Source: an uncultured Clostridia bacterium (lineage in GTDB: Bacteria > Bacillota > Clostridia > Christensenellales > Borkfalkiaceae). From it: 15,420 nucleotides of DNA. The DNA lies in contig CAMWWA010000015.1 of NCBI GenBank assembly GCA_947177825.1, positions 1-15,420 of the forward strand, given 5' to 3'. The notes under the pieces were generated by a model that was not told where the DNA came from, ran no database searches, and saw only the letters and a list, made by a program, of their open reading frames with translations. Of this stretch, positions 1-6,759 are shown one piece after another (the first letter of the stretch is position 1; each line of letters starts with the position of its first letter). The position numbers and the translations under genes are program-made.

Positions 1-671
1 TAATACGAATGGACAACGACACCGTTTCGGGCAAGGACGGGCACTATAAGATATTGAAGCAGTTCGCCGAAAAGAAGGCGGATATACTCGTGGGAACGCA
101 GATGATTGCCAAGGGGCACGACTTCCCCGCGGTCACTCTGGTGGGTATTCTTGATGCAGATATGAGCCTGCATTTTTCGGACTACCGCAGCGGCGAGCGC
201 ACCTTTCAGCTCATTACGCAGGTCGCGGGCAGAAGCGGCAGGGCGGGCGATAAGGGCAAGGTGGTGTTGCAGACCTACTCGCCCGAAAACTACATACTGC
301 GCTTTGCCGTGCAGTACGATTACAGGAGCTTTTTCGAAAACGAAGTCAAGATGCGCAAGGCGGCGCTCTATCCGCCCTACTCGCTGATATGCCGCGTAAT
401 GGTGGTTGCCGAAAAGGACGACAAGGCGCTTGAAGCGTTGAAAAACGTCTTCTTTGCAATAGACAAAATCAGGGCGGAGGATAGCGGCGACTTTATCTTT
501 TTCAACAAGATGCACTCGCCCATAAAGCGCATACAGAACAAGGTGCGCTATCAGGTTCTCGCCCGTCTGCGCACACAAAAACATTTAAAGCAAATCTACG
601 ATATAGCGGTTGATTGCACCACGCCCGACGCGCTCGTGTACGTCGAGGAAAACCCCGCAAATTTATCGTAG
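1..671 (+). CDS. priA: Primosomal replication restart helicase PriA, C-terminal part (5' end outside window)
   Basis: PriA is a 3'-5' superfamily 2 DNA helicase that reloads the replisome at stalled forks. The frame is open from the first base, so the gene enters from upstream; the ATG at 9 is internal (the preceding codons read Ile-Arg, as in the family pattern R-M-D-x-D-T). Visible are the C-terminal helicase motifs: GTQMIAKGHDFPAVTLVGIL (motif V region), DADMSLHFSDYRSGERTFQL, and QVAGRSGRAGDKGKVVLQTY (motif VI with the arginine finger region). The PriA-type tail containing R-x6-YPPY follows. The zinc-binding cysteines and Walker A would lie upstream and cannot be judged. The gene ends 14 nt before the def start and is probably co-transcribed with def. 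The family call is firm. Confidence 0.95.
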   Translation, partial: IRMDNDTVSGKDGHYKILKQFAEKKADILVGTQMIAKGHDFPAVTLVGILDADMSLHFSDYRSGERTFQLITQVAGRSGRAGDKGKVVLQTYSPENYILRFAVQYDYRSFFENEVKMRKAALYPPYSLICRVMVVAEKDDKALEALKNVFFAIDKIRAEDSGDFIFFNKMHSPIKRIQNKVRYQVLARLRTQKHLKQIYDIAVDCTTPDALVYVEENPANLS

Positions 672-673
672 CA

Positions 674-680
674 AAAGGAG
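674..680 (+). promoter_or_regulatory. Ribosome binding site that fixes the def start
   Basis: AAAGGAG lies 5 nt before the ATG at 686. The same frame has an earlier ATG at 614 inside priA, but that would add 24 arginine-rich residues with no family counterpart. The Shine-Dalgarno sequence therefore selects 686. Confidence 0.8.
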
Positions 681-685
681 AATAT

Positions 686-1138
686 ATGCCATACAGATAC
701 GTTGTACAAGTCGGTGACGAGGTATTGAGGAAGAAGTGCGAGGAGGTCAGAAAATTCGACGGAGACCTTGCCGCGCTTTTGGACGATATGAGGATTACGG
801 TGCGCCAGGAGGACGGCGCAGGACTTGCCGCGCCGCAGATTGGCGTCAATTTAAGGGCGGTTGTAATCGACCTGGAAGAGGGCTACTTCGAAATGATTAA
901 CCCCAAAATACTCTCCGTCAAGGGCGAGCAGAGGGGGGAAGAGGGCTGCCTTTCCGTAAAGGGTAAGACAGGCATTGTCACCCGTCCAAACAAGGTCAAG
1001 GCGGAATACCGCGACCGCACGGGCAAGAAACACACCGTCACGGGCACGGGGCTTTTCGCGCGCTGCATGTGCCACGAGTTCGACCACCTGGACGGTATTT
1101 TGTATATCGACAAGGCGGAAGAGGTTTTCGATAAATGA
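686..1138 (+). CDS. def: Peptide deformylase
   Basis: This metalloenzyme removes the formyl group from the N-terminal methionine of nascent proteins at the ribosome exit. The product is 150 residues, normal for a type 1 bacterial enzyme. All three signature motifs are present: GAGLAAPQ at residues 44–51 (motif 1), EGCLS at 86–90 with metal ligand Cys88 (motif 2), and HEFDH at 130–134 (motif 3, His130 and His134 as ligands and Glu131 as catalytic base). The start at 686 is chosen for the Shine-Dalgarno sequence and because the protein then begins at the family's usual point. The stop overlaps the fmt start as ATGA, which suggests translational coupling of the deformylating and formylating enzymes, a widespread arrangement. 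Confidence 0.97.
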   Translation: MPYRYVVQVGDEVLRKKCEEVRKFDGDLAALLDDMRITVRQEDGAGLAAPQIGVNLRAVVIDLEEGYFEMINPKILSVKGEQRGEEGCLSVKGKTGIVTRPNKVKAEYRDRTGKKHTVTGTGLFARCMCHEFDHLDGILYIDKAEEVFDK

Positions 1139-2049
1139 AGATAGTTTACGCCGGTTCGCCCGAATACGCCGTTCAGCCCCTGCGCGCTCTCGTCGAGTCG
1201 GGCAGGGAAATAGTTGCGGTTATAACCCAGCCGGACAAGCCCACGGGCAGAAAGCGCATTCTTACGCCCACGCCCGTCAAGGCGTACGCGCAAAGCCTGG
1301 GCATACCCGTGCTGGACTATCCCAAAATAAGGGAGCACGCGGAGGAGCTTGCCGTGCTCGGCGCGGATATAATGTTTACGTGTGCCTACGGTCAGCTTCT
1401 TTCGCAGGACGTGCTTAACGCCTTTCCCCAAGGCGTGTACAATCTGCACGCCTCGCTGCTGCCCGAGTTCCGCGGTGCAAGCCCCATTCAGTCGGCAATA
1501 TTGTCGGGCTGCGAGTACACGGGCGTGACCGTTATGAAGACGGAGCTTGCGCTGGACTGCGGCGGCATACTGCTGGTCAAGCGCTGTGCAATAGGCAATA
1601 TGACTTGCGGCGAGCTTTCAAACGAACTTTCATCCCTCTCGGCGCAGGCGGTCGTGGAGGCGGCGGATATTCTGGAACGGGGGGATGAAAACCTGCTCGT
1701 TCAGGACGAGGCGCGCGCAACCTACTGCAAAAAGATTTCCAAGGACGACGCGCGCGTGGACTTTAACAAGGGCGCAAAGGCGGTTGCGAATCTCATTAAC
1801 GCAATGAGCCCTTCGCCCGCGGCGTTTGCATATACGGGCGGCAGCCCCGTCAATCTGTTAAAGGCTATGCCCTGCGACGGTGCGGGGGAGTGCGGAACGG
1901 TGCTGTCCGCGGACAAGCGCGGAATTGTAGTCGCGTGTGCGGACGGTGCGGTAAATATAAGCTTAATTCAGTTTGCGGGCGGCAAGCCCATGGCGGCTGC
2001 CGATGCGGTGAACGGAAGAAAAATCAAGGCGGGCGACAGGTTTGACTAA
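1135..2049 (+). CDS. fmt: Methionyl-tRNA formyltransferase
   Basis: Fmt transfers a formyl group from 10-formyl-tetrahydrofolate to Met-tRNAfMet for translation initiation. The product is 304 residues, slightly under the common ~310. The N-terminal Rossmann-like catalytic domain (1 to ~200) begins MKIVYAGSPEYAVQPL and carries the folate-site signature SLLPEFRGASPIQ at 107–119. The catalytic triad equivalents are Asn103 and His105 (in YNLHAS) and Asp141 (in LALDCGGIL). The C-terminal tRNA-binding beta-barrel (~205–304) has the usual INAMSPSPAAF and GRKIKAGD elements. The ATG overlaps the def stop, and the gene's 3' end overlaps rsmB by 8 nt. No unusual features. Confidence 0.97.
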   Translation: MKIVYAGSPEYAVQPLRALVESGREIVAVITQPDKPTGRKRILTPTPVKAYAQSLGIPVLDYPKIREHAEELAVLGADIMFTCAYGQLLSQDVLNAFPQGVYNLHASLLPEFRGASPIQSAILSGCEYTGVTVMKTELALDCGGILLVKRCAIGNMTCGELSNELSSLSAQAVVEAADILERGDENLLVQDEARATYCKKISKDDARVDFNKGAKAVANLINAMSPSPAAFAYTGGSPVNLLKAMPCDGAGECGTVLSADKRGIVVACADGAVNISLIQFAGGKPMAAADAVNGRKIKAGDRFD

Positions 2050-3265
2050 TCCGCTTACAGACCCCTATTTAGTGCTTACTAAGGTATATTCCGGGGGCAA
2101 ATTTTTAAAACAGGCAATATCCGAAACGCCCGTCGAGCCGTTGAATTCGGCGCGCACGGTAAAAATCTGCTACGGCGTTCTCGACAAGGATATATATTTA
2201 AACTATATAATTTCAGCCAACGTGCAGAGCCAGCCCAAGGCGGCGGTCAGGCTCATTTTGAAGATTGCGTTGTACATGCTGGAGTTTATGGGCAAGCACG
2301 ACTATATGGTGGTGGACTGCGCCGTGGAGCTGTGCAAGAAGCTGGGCAAGGGCGGCGCCGCCGGTTTTATCAACGGATTCCTGCGCTCCTATAAAGTGCC
2401 CGGACTTCCCGAAAATCCTGCCGAGGCGCTTTCGGTAAAGTGCTCGGCTCCGCTGTGGCTGACCAAGAAAATCAAGCGCAGCTACAAGGCGGAAGCGGAG
2501 CAAATATTATCCGCTCAGAGCCCCGGTCAGTGCGTGCGTTTCGTGCGCGGCGAAGAAAAATATCTCGGCGCACAGCACGTTGATACGCCCTTTGACGGCG
2601 TATATATCTTTCCCAACTTTCAGCGCGACGAGGGGTTCTTTGCGGGCGATTACACTTTTCAGTCGGTCGGTTCGGTTGCAATCTGCTCGGCAATATCCCC
2701 GTGCGAAAAGCTTCTGGACGCGTGTGCCGCGCCCGGCGGCAAGTCGGTTTTGCTTGCGGGCAAGTGCAAGAGCGTGACCGCGTGTGAAATTCATCCCCAC
2801 CGCAAAAAGCTTATAGAAGAATACGCCGCGAGAATGGGCACGAAAAACGTCACCGCAATAACCGCGGACAGCTCGGTTTTCAACGCGCAGTTCGAAAGCG
2901 CGTTCGACGCGGTACTGGTTGACGCGCCCTGTTCGGGTACGGGAGTTATCGCCGAAAATCCCGATATAAAACTCAACCGTAAGGAAGAGGATATATCCGC
3001 GCTTGTTAAGGTGCAGTCGTGCATACTTGCAAACTGCGCGCGGTACGTAAAACCGGGCGGCGTGCTGTACTATTCAACCTGTTCGGTACTGCCCGAAGAA
3101 AACGACAGCATTGCGGTTGCCTTTTTGCAGGGGCGCGAAGATTACGAACTGGAAGTGCCGTCGTCGCCACTTGAACACAGGCGCACCAACTACGGCTTGC
3201 AGTTCCTGCCGCATATCTCGCTCGGCGCGGGTTTTTATCTGACGGCGTTCAGGAGAAAGAAATGA
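2042..3265 (+). CDS. rsmB: 16S rRNA (cytosine-967-C5)-methyltransferase RsmB
   Basis: RsmB methylates C967 of 16S rRNA using S-adenosylmethionine. The product is 407 residues. The N-terminal NusB-like RNA-binding domain (~1–130) is followed by a Rossmann methyltransferase domain. SAM motif I is LDACAAPGGKS (225–235), motif IV DAPCSGTG (294–301) carries Cys297, and motif VI YSTCSV (344–349) carries Cys347; two such cysteines are the hallmark of m5C RNA methyltransferases. The only start that keeps the whole NusB domain is TTG at 2042, inside the end of fmt; a GTG at 2072 is a possible alternative, and the first in-frame ATG would delete most of the domain. The stop overlaps the next gene as ATGA. 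Confidence 0.94.
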   Translation: MTNPLTDPYLVLTKVYSGGKFLKQAISETPVEPLNSARTVKICYGVLDKDIYLNYIISANVQSQPKAAVRLILKIALYMLEFMGKHDYMVVDCAVELCKKLGKGGAAGFINGFLRSYKVPGLPENPAEALSVKCSAPLWLTKKIKRSYKAEAEQILSAQSPGQCVRFVRGEEKYLGAQHVDTPFDGVYIFPNFQRDEGFFAGDYTFQSVGSVAICSAISPCEKLLDACAAPGGKSVLLAGKCKSVTACEIHPHRKKLIEEYAARMGTKNVTAITADSSVFNAQFESAFDAVLVDAPCSGTGVIAENPDIKLNRKEEDISALVKVQSCILANCARYVKPGGVLYYSTCSVLPEENDSIAVAFLQGREDYELEVPSSPLEHRRTNYGLQFLPHISLGAGFYLTAFRRKK

Positions 3266-4236
3266 AAAAGTCACGGAAGAATTACATAGAAAGCTGCGAG
3301 GTTTCCGAAGTTAGGGAAGTCGTTCTCGGCGGCTATAAACAGAAAATCGCAATCGAGGGTAAAAGCAAAGATTTGCCCGTAGTCATCTGCCTGCACGGCG
3401 GACCGGGCTCGCCCGTGCCCTTTTCGGTTGGGTGCCGCGGACTCTTCCCCGAATGGACGGACAAGGCAATTATGGTCTACTGGGACCAGCTCGGGTGCGG
3501 CTGCAACAATTATAAAATAGACGACAGTTTCAAAATAGAAAATTTCGTGGATATGACGTGCGACCTCGTTTCCGAAATGAAGGAGAGGTTTCCCGAAAAC
3601 AAGCTGTTTTTATTCGGCGTTTCGTGGGGCAGTATACTTGCGCTTCACGCGGCTCTGCGCGTCAACCAAAAGATTGACGGCGTATTCGTTTACGGACAGG
3701 TTTTAAAAAATCTTTTCTTCAACGGCGAGGTGGAAGCCGCTTTTGACGGCGCTCCGCAAAAAGCAAAGCAGGCGGCGTTAAAAATTTTGCAAGCGGGAAC
3801 GGACTTGGATTACGCGGTTTTAGATAAAAATTTAAGAAAGCTTTACAAGCTGTTAAGGAAATATACCGACGCATATACCAACAGAAACGCAGCTCCTGCG
3901 CCCATAGGCGAGATAATTAAAGGACTTCTCACAAGCCCCGATTATTCCTTCAAGGATTTCAAGGCGGTTGTGAGAAACGGTTACAGATATAACAAAACTC
4001 TTTTGCTTGACCATCTCAACACGGACTTAACGCCTCTGCTTTCAAAGGTGCAGGTTAGATACGTTATGCTGCAGGGTGATACGGACATTATAACTTCCAC
4101 GAAGAACGTGCTGGCAGCCGTTGAAAAGTGCGACAACGAAAACGTGTCCGTCAAGGTCATAAGGGACGCGGGACATCTGCCCTCGGCTGCGGCTATGAAC
4201 GAGTGCTTTAACGTGCTCCTGCAATTTATACAATGA
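3262..4236 (+). CDS. Alpha/beta hydrolase, proline-iminopeptidase-like (S33 family)
   Basis: Probable cytoplasmic serine hydrolase or aminopeptidase of 324 residues with no signal peptide. The oxyanion-hole motif HGGPG is at 45–49, typical of prolyl aminopeptidases, followed by YWDQLGCG (73–80), the counterpart of the family's Y-D-Q-R-G-x-G. The nucleophile elbow is GVSWG with Ser121, the acid is probably Asp275 (or Asp273) in GDTDI, and the base is His305 in DAGHLP. A helical cap (~155–245) is rich in Lys and Ala. The substrate cannot be assigned; proline iminopeptidase is the nearest well-known subfamily, but the GVSWG elbow and the Arg-to-Leu change after YWDQ differ from its usual GGSWG and DQRG. 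It is coupled by ATGA on both sides, to rsmB and to rlmN, an unusual position in this conserved operon. Confidence 0.85.
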   Translation: MKKSRKNYIESCEVSEVREVVLGGYKQKIAIEGKSKDLPVVICLHGGPGSPVPFSVGCRGLFPEWTDKAIMVYWDQLGCGCNNYKIDDSFKIENFVDMTCDLVSEMKERFPENKLFLFGVSWGSILALHAALRVNQKIDGVFVYGQVLKNLFFNGEVEAAFDGAPQKAKQAALKILQAGTDLDYAVLDKNLRKLYKLLRKYTDAYTNRNAAPAPIGEIIKGLLTSPDYSFKDFKAVVRNGYRYNKTLLLDHLNTDLTPLLSKVQVRYVMLQGDTDIITSTKNVLAAVEKCDNENVSVKVIRDAGHLPSAAAMNECFNVLLQFIQ

Positions 4237-5264
4237 AAAGAATTATTCAGGATTTGGATTACAACCAAATAAGCGAATTGGTCGCTTCGCTCAGTCAGCC
4301 GAAGTTCCGCGCGCAGCAGCTGTTTTTGGGAATTATACAGGGCAAAAAGCTGAGCGAAATTTCCGTGCTGCCCCAGTCCTTCCGCGAGCGGCTTTTAAGT
4401 GAATTCGAGGACTGTCCCGTTGAAATAATCAAGACTCTGAAAAGTGAGGACGGCACCGAAAAATATCTGTTCCGCCTTGCCGACGGCAATATAATCGAGG
4501 GCGTTTTAATGCGCTATAAGTACGGCAACACGCAGTGCGTGTCCACGCAGGTGGGCTGCCGCATGGGCTGCAAATTCTGCGCAAGCACGCTGGGCGGCAG
4601 GGTGCGCGATTTGACTTCGGGTGAAATCCTTGCGCAGGTGCTGACCGTAAACGCGCTGCACGCGCAGGGAAAAGAAAGGGGCGTAACCAACATAGTTTTG
4701 ATGGGCAGCGGCGAGCCGTTGGACAATTATCAAAACGTAGTTTCGTTTTTAAAAAACGTGACCTCGCAGGAAGGAATTAACATTTCGGCGCGCAATATAT
4801 CGCTTTCAACCTGCGGACTTGCCGATAGAATGCGCGACCTCGCCGACGAGGGAATACCCGTAAATCTTACCGTTTCCCTGCACTCGACGAGCGATAGCGA
4901 GCGCGCACGCACTATGCCGATTGCCAACAAGTGGACGATTGCCGAGGTGCTGGACGCCTGCGCGTATTACTTTGAAAAGACGGGCAGACGGTACATATTC
5001 GAGTACGCTCTGATAGCCGGCGAAAACTGCGACGAGCGCCACGCCGACCAACTTATAGCACTGCTGAAGGGCAAGCCCTGCCACGTCAATTTGATAAGGC
5101 TGAACGAGGTAAAGGAAAGGAGCCTTGCCGCCGCGGACGAAAAGCAGGCGTACAGGTTTTTGGGCTTGCTTGAAAAGGGCGGACTTTCCGCGACTTTGCG
5201 CCGCAGGACGGGCGCGGATATAGGCGGTGCCTGCGGACAATTAAGAGCTTCGTATCTCGGCTAA
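4233..5264 (+). CDS. rlmN: Dual-specificity 23S rRNA/tRNA adenine-C2 methyltransferase RlmN (radical SAM)
   Basis: RlmN makes 2-methyladenosine at A2503 of 23S rRNA and at A37 of some tRNAs. The product is 343 residues, full length. The radical-SAM [4Fe-4S] ligands are Cys109, Cys113 and Cys116 in GCRMGCKFC. The two catalytic cysteines are also present: Cys102 (TQCVSTQ) and Cys334 in the C-terminal GADIGGACGQL, the methyl-carrying residue. MGSGEPLDNY (157–166) is the radical-SAM GGE-like SAM-contact region. It starts at an ATGA overlap with the hydrolase. The last codons (Leu-Gly-stop) lie inside the left terminal repeat of the 119-bp element at 5256–5374, so the element may have supplied the present stop. 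In many relatives this gene is followed by stp and prkC, which are absent here. Confidence 0.97.
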   Translation: MKRIIQDLDYNQISELVASLSQPKFRAQQLFLGIIQGKKLSEISVLPQSFRERLLSEFEDCPVEIIKTLKSEDGTEKYLFRLADGNIIEGVLMRYKYGNTQCVSTQVGCRMGCKFCASTLGGRVRDLTSGEILAQVLTVNALHAQGKERGVTNIVLMGSGEPLDNYQNVVSFLKNVTSQEGINISARNISLSTCGLADRMRDLADEGIPVNLTVSLHSTSDSERARTMPIANKWTIAEVLDACAYYFEKTGRRYIFEYALIAGENCDERHADQLIALLKGKPCHVNLIRLNEVKERSLAAADEKQAYRFLGLLEKGGLSATLRRRTGADIGGACGQLRASYLG

Positions 5265-5374
5265 TAAGCGGCGCATTTCTGCGTTGCGTTCCGCGCCGCC
5301 TTGGTCGTGTACTTCCGTGTACACTCCCTGCGGTCGGTGCTCACGCGCCTTGAACTGTTTGCTTCTTAACCGAG
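5256..5374 (+). repeat. Dispersed inverted-repeat element, copy A (119 bp)
   Basis: The ends form imperfect terminal inverted repeats: CTCGGCTAATAAG (5256–5268) against CTTCTTAACCGAG (5362–5374), 11 of 13 positions complementary. Inside are a GC-rich stem (GCGGCGC 5268–5274 with GCGCCGC 5293–5299) and a short palindrome, GTGTAC at 5307–5312 with GTACAC at 5319–5324. A second copy lies at 11173–11292 with the same layout; its 22-nt core (5307–5328 here) differs at one base. Copy A carries the rlmN stop codon within its left arm. No coding capacity is seen. It could be a MITE-like mobile element or a 3'-UTR processing or stability element; the sequence alone does not decide. Confidence 0.8.
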
Positions 5375-5394
5375 TGAATTACTTTGTTTATAAT
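5366..5394 (+). promoter_or_regulatory. Candidate promoter for rpe–thiN–spoVM operon
   Basis: A perfect TATAAT (5389–5394) lies 17 bp after TTAACC (5366–5371), a weak match to TTGACA. The -35 falls in the right terminal repeat of the repeat element, so the element may contribute to expression of rpe. The Shine-Dalgarno AAGGA at 5402–5406 lies between it and the rpe start. Confidence 0.45.
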
Positions 5395-5414
5395 TAACTA
5401 TAAGGATAAAGAAT

Positions 5415-6089
5415 ATGTCAAAAGTTAAAGTAGCACCTTCAATATTGTCAGCCGATTTTTCGGCGATGGGTGAAGCCGTGAAAAAGGTGGAGGCGGCGGG
5501 CGCCGACTGGATACATTGCGACGTTATGGACGGCAGCTTCGTTGCACCTATAACTTTCGGCGGTCAGATGGTAAAAAACATACGCAAGCTTACCAGGCTG
5601 CCGCTGGACGTTCATCTTATGATAGAGCACCCCCAAACGCAGATTAAGTTTTTTGCGGACGCGGGCGCGGACGTAATAACCGTGCACTACGAGGCGTGCA
5701 AAAAAATTTCCGAAAGCTATTTAAGGGAGACCTTGCAGCTTATCAAATCGTACGGCGTAAAGTGCGGCGCGGTAATCAATCCCGACACGCCTGCGGAGTG
5801 CATTTACGACGTAATAGACCTGTGCGACATGGTGCTTATAATGTCGGTGTTCCCCGGCTACGGCGGACAGAAATTCATACCTTCCGCACTGGAAAACGTG
5901 AAAAAGGTGCGCGAATATGCCGCAAATAACGGCAAAAGCGGACTTGAAATAGAAATTGACGGCGGCGTGACAACGGACAACGCGGAGCTTATCCGTCAGG
6001 CGGGCGCGACGGTTTTGGTCGCGGGTTCGGCGGTGTTCGGTGCAAGCGATATGCGCGCGGCGATAGACAACATAAGAGGTGAAATATGA
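5415..6089 (+). CDS. rpe: Ribulose-phosphate 3-epimerase
   Basis: Rpe interconverts ribulose 5-phosphate and xylulose 5-phosphate in the pentose phosphate pathway. It is a cytosolic TIM-barrel metalloenzyme; 224 residues is the normal length. Diagnostic blocks are APSILSADF near the N-terminus, HCDVMDGSFVAPITFG (~34–49), PLDVHLMIEHP, the VFPGYGGQKFI phosphate/loop-6 region, and EIDGGV followed by AGSAVFGA near the C-terminus. The metal-binding His and Asp residues of the family (in HCDVMDG, DVHLM and EIDGG) are all in place. AAGGA at 5402–5406 serves as Shine-Dalgarno. The stop overlaps the thiN start as ATGA. In the standard Firmicutes order rsgA precedes rpe; it is missing here. Confidence 0.97.
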   Translation: MSKVKVAPSILSADFSAMGEAVKKVEAAGADWIHCDVMDGSFVAPITFGGQMVKNIRKLTRLPLDVHLMIEHPQTQIKFFADAGADVITVHYEACKKISESYLRETLQLIKSYGVKCGAVINPDTPAECIYDVIDLCDMVLIMSVFPGYGGQKFIPSALENVKKVREYAANNGKSGLEIEIDGGVTTDNAELIRQAGATVLVAGSAVFGASDMRAAIDNIRGEI

Positions 6090-6694
6090 GAGGAATACTG
6101 CTTTTGAACGGCGAGCCCTATGCGGGGCAAATTAACGCGGAGGACGCCTACGTCGTCTGCTGCGACGGGGCTTACGAATGGGCGAAGGGCAGGGTGAGAA
6201 TAGATAAAAACGTGGGCGATTACGACAGTCTTCCCTACGTTCCCGAACCGCCTCCCAGCAAGGTGTATCCCAACGAAAAGGATTTTACCGACGGCGAACT
6301 GGCGATGAACGCGCTCTTTGAAAAGGGCGTGGATACGATTGAAATTTACGGCGGAGGCGGCGGCAGAGAGGACCATTTTCTGGGCAATCTGCACCTTCTG
6401 TATCTGGCGTACACGCGCGACGTGAGCGCAAAGATGATAACCGAAAATTCGGTTATATTCACGGGCAGCGGCAAGGTTAAATTAAAGGGCGCAAAGGGCG
6501 CAACCTTTTCGGTGTTTCCTTTCGGCGGACCGGTGCATATAATAAACAGTACAGGGTGCAAGTACGCCTATCCCGAAATGCTGGGCTACGGCGAATGCCG
6601 CGGTATTTCCAACGTCGTCGAGAGCAACGAGGCGAGCGTGGAGATTGACGAGGACGACTGTGCTCTGATTATCGTAAACAGGGGTAAAGTATGA
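6086..6694 (+). CDS. thiN: Thiamine pyrophosphokinase
   Basis: This enzyme converts thiamine plus ATP to thiamine diphosphate. The product is 202 residues, slightly short of the common ~210. The family blocks are visible: CCDGAYEWA (25–33, nucleotide/metal region), NVGDYDSL (42–49), PNEKDFTDGELAMN (62–75), the most characteristic block with its acidic metal ligands, and GGGGGREDHFLGNLHLL (89–105). The C-terminal half is a beta-rich thiamine-binding domain. It is coupled to rpe by ATGA upstream and to the small spoVM frame by ATGA downstream, matching the rpe–thiN–spoVM order of Bacillus subtilis. Confidence 0.94.
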   Translation: MRGILLLNGEPYAGQINAEDAYVVCCDGAYEWAKGRVRIDKNVGDYDSLPYVPEPPPSKVYPNEKDFTDGELAMNALFEKGVDTIEIYGGGGGREDHFLGNLHLLYLAYTRDVSAKMITENSVIFTGSGKVKLKGAKGATFSVFPFGGPVHIINSTGCKYAYPEMLGYGECRGISNVVESNEASVEIDEDDCALIIVNRGKV

Positions 6695-6759
6695 CCATTA
6701 TCTGCATTAAACCGCCAAAGCCTTTAAGGAAAATTTTAAAGCTGATATGCCGCAAATAA
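6691..6759 (+). CDS. spoVM: Stage V sporulation protein M-like micropeptide (22 aa)
   Basis: SpoVM is a tiny amphipathic helix that recognises the curved forespore membrane, anchors the spore coat scaffold SpoIVA and is needed for cortex formation. The 22-codon frame starts at the ATGA overlap with thiN, with AGGGGT (6680–6685) 5 nt upstream as Shine-Dalgarno. It contains IKPPKPL at residues 6–12, aligning without gaps to IKLPKFL in B. subtilis SpoVM and keeping Pro9, the residue known to be needed for its localisation. The rest is a basic helix (K7, K10, R13, K14, K17, R21, K22) alternating with Ile/Leu. Phe11 and the following Gly-Gly of B. subtilis are replaced by Pro and Arg-Lys. Position directly after thiN is the classical spoVM place. 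Its last 13 nt overlap the dipeptidase start. Chance is unlikely given place, ribosome binding site and motif together. Confidence 0.8.
   Translation: MTIICIKPPKPLRKILKLICRK

Noticed and set aside
614..685. 24-residue N-terminal extension of peptide deformylase
   Set aside because: It lies in another frame of the priA end, is Arg-rich without homology to the family, and the Shine-Dalgarno supports ATG 686.
883..1449. Antisense open frame (188 codons) across def and fmt
   Set aside because: It covers two certain genes on the other strand and has no recognisable motif.
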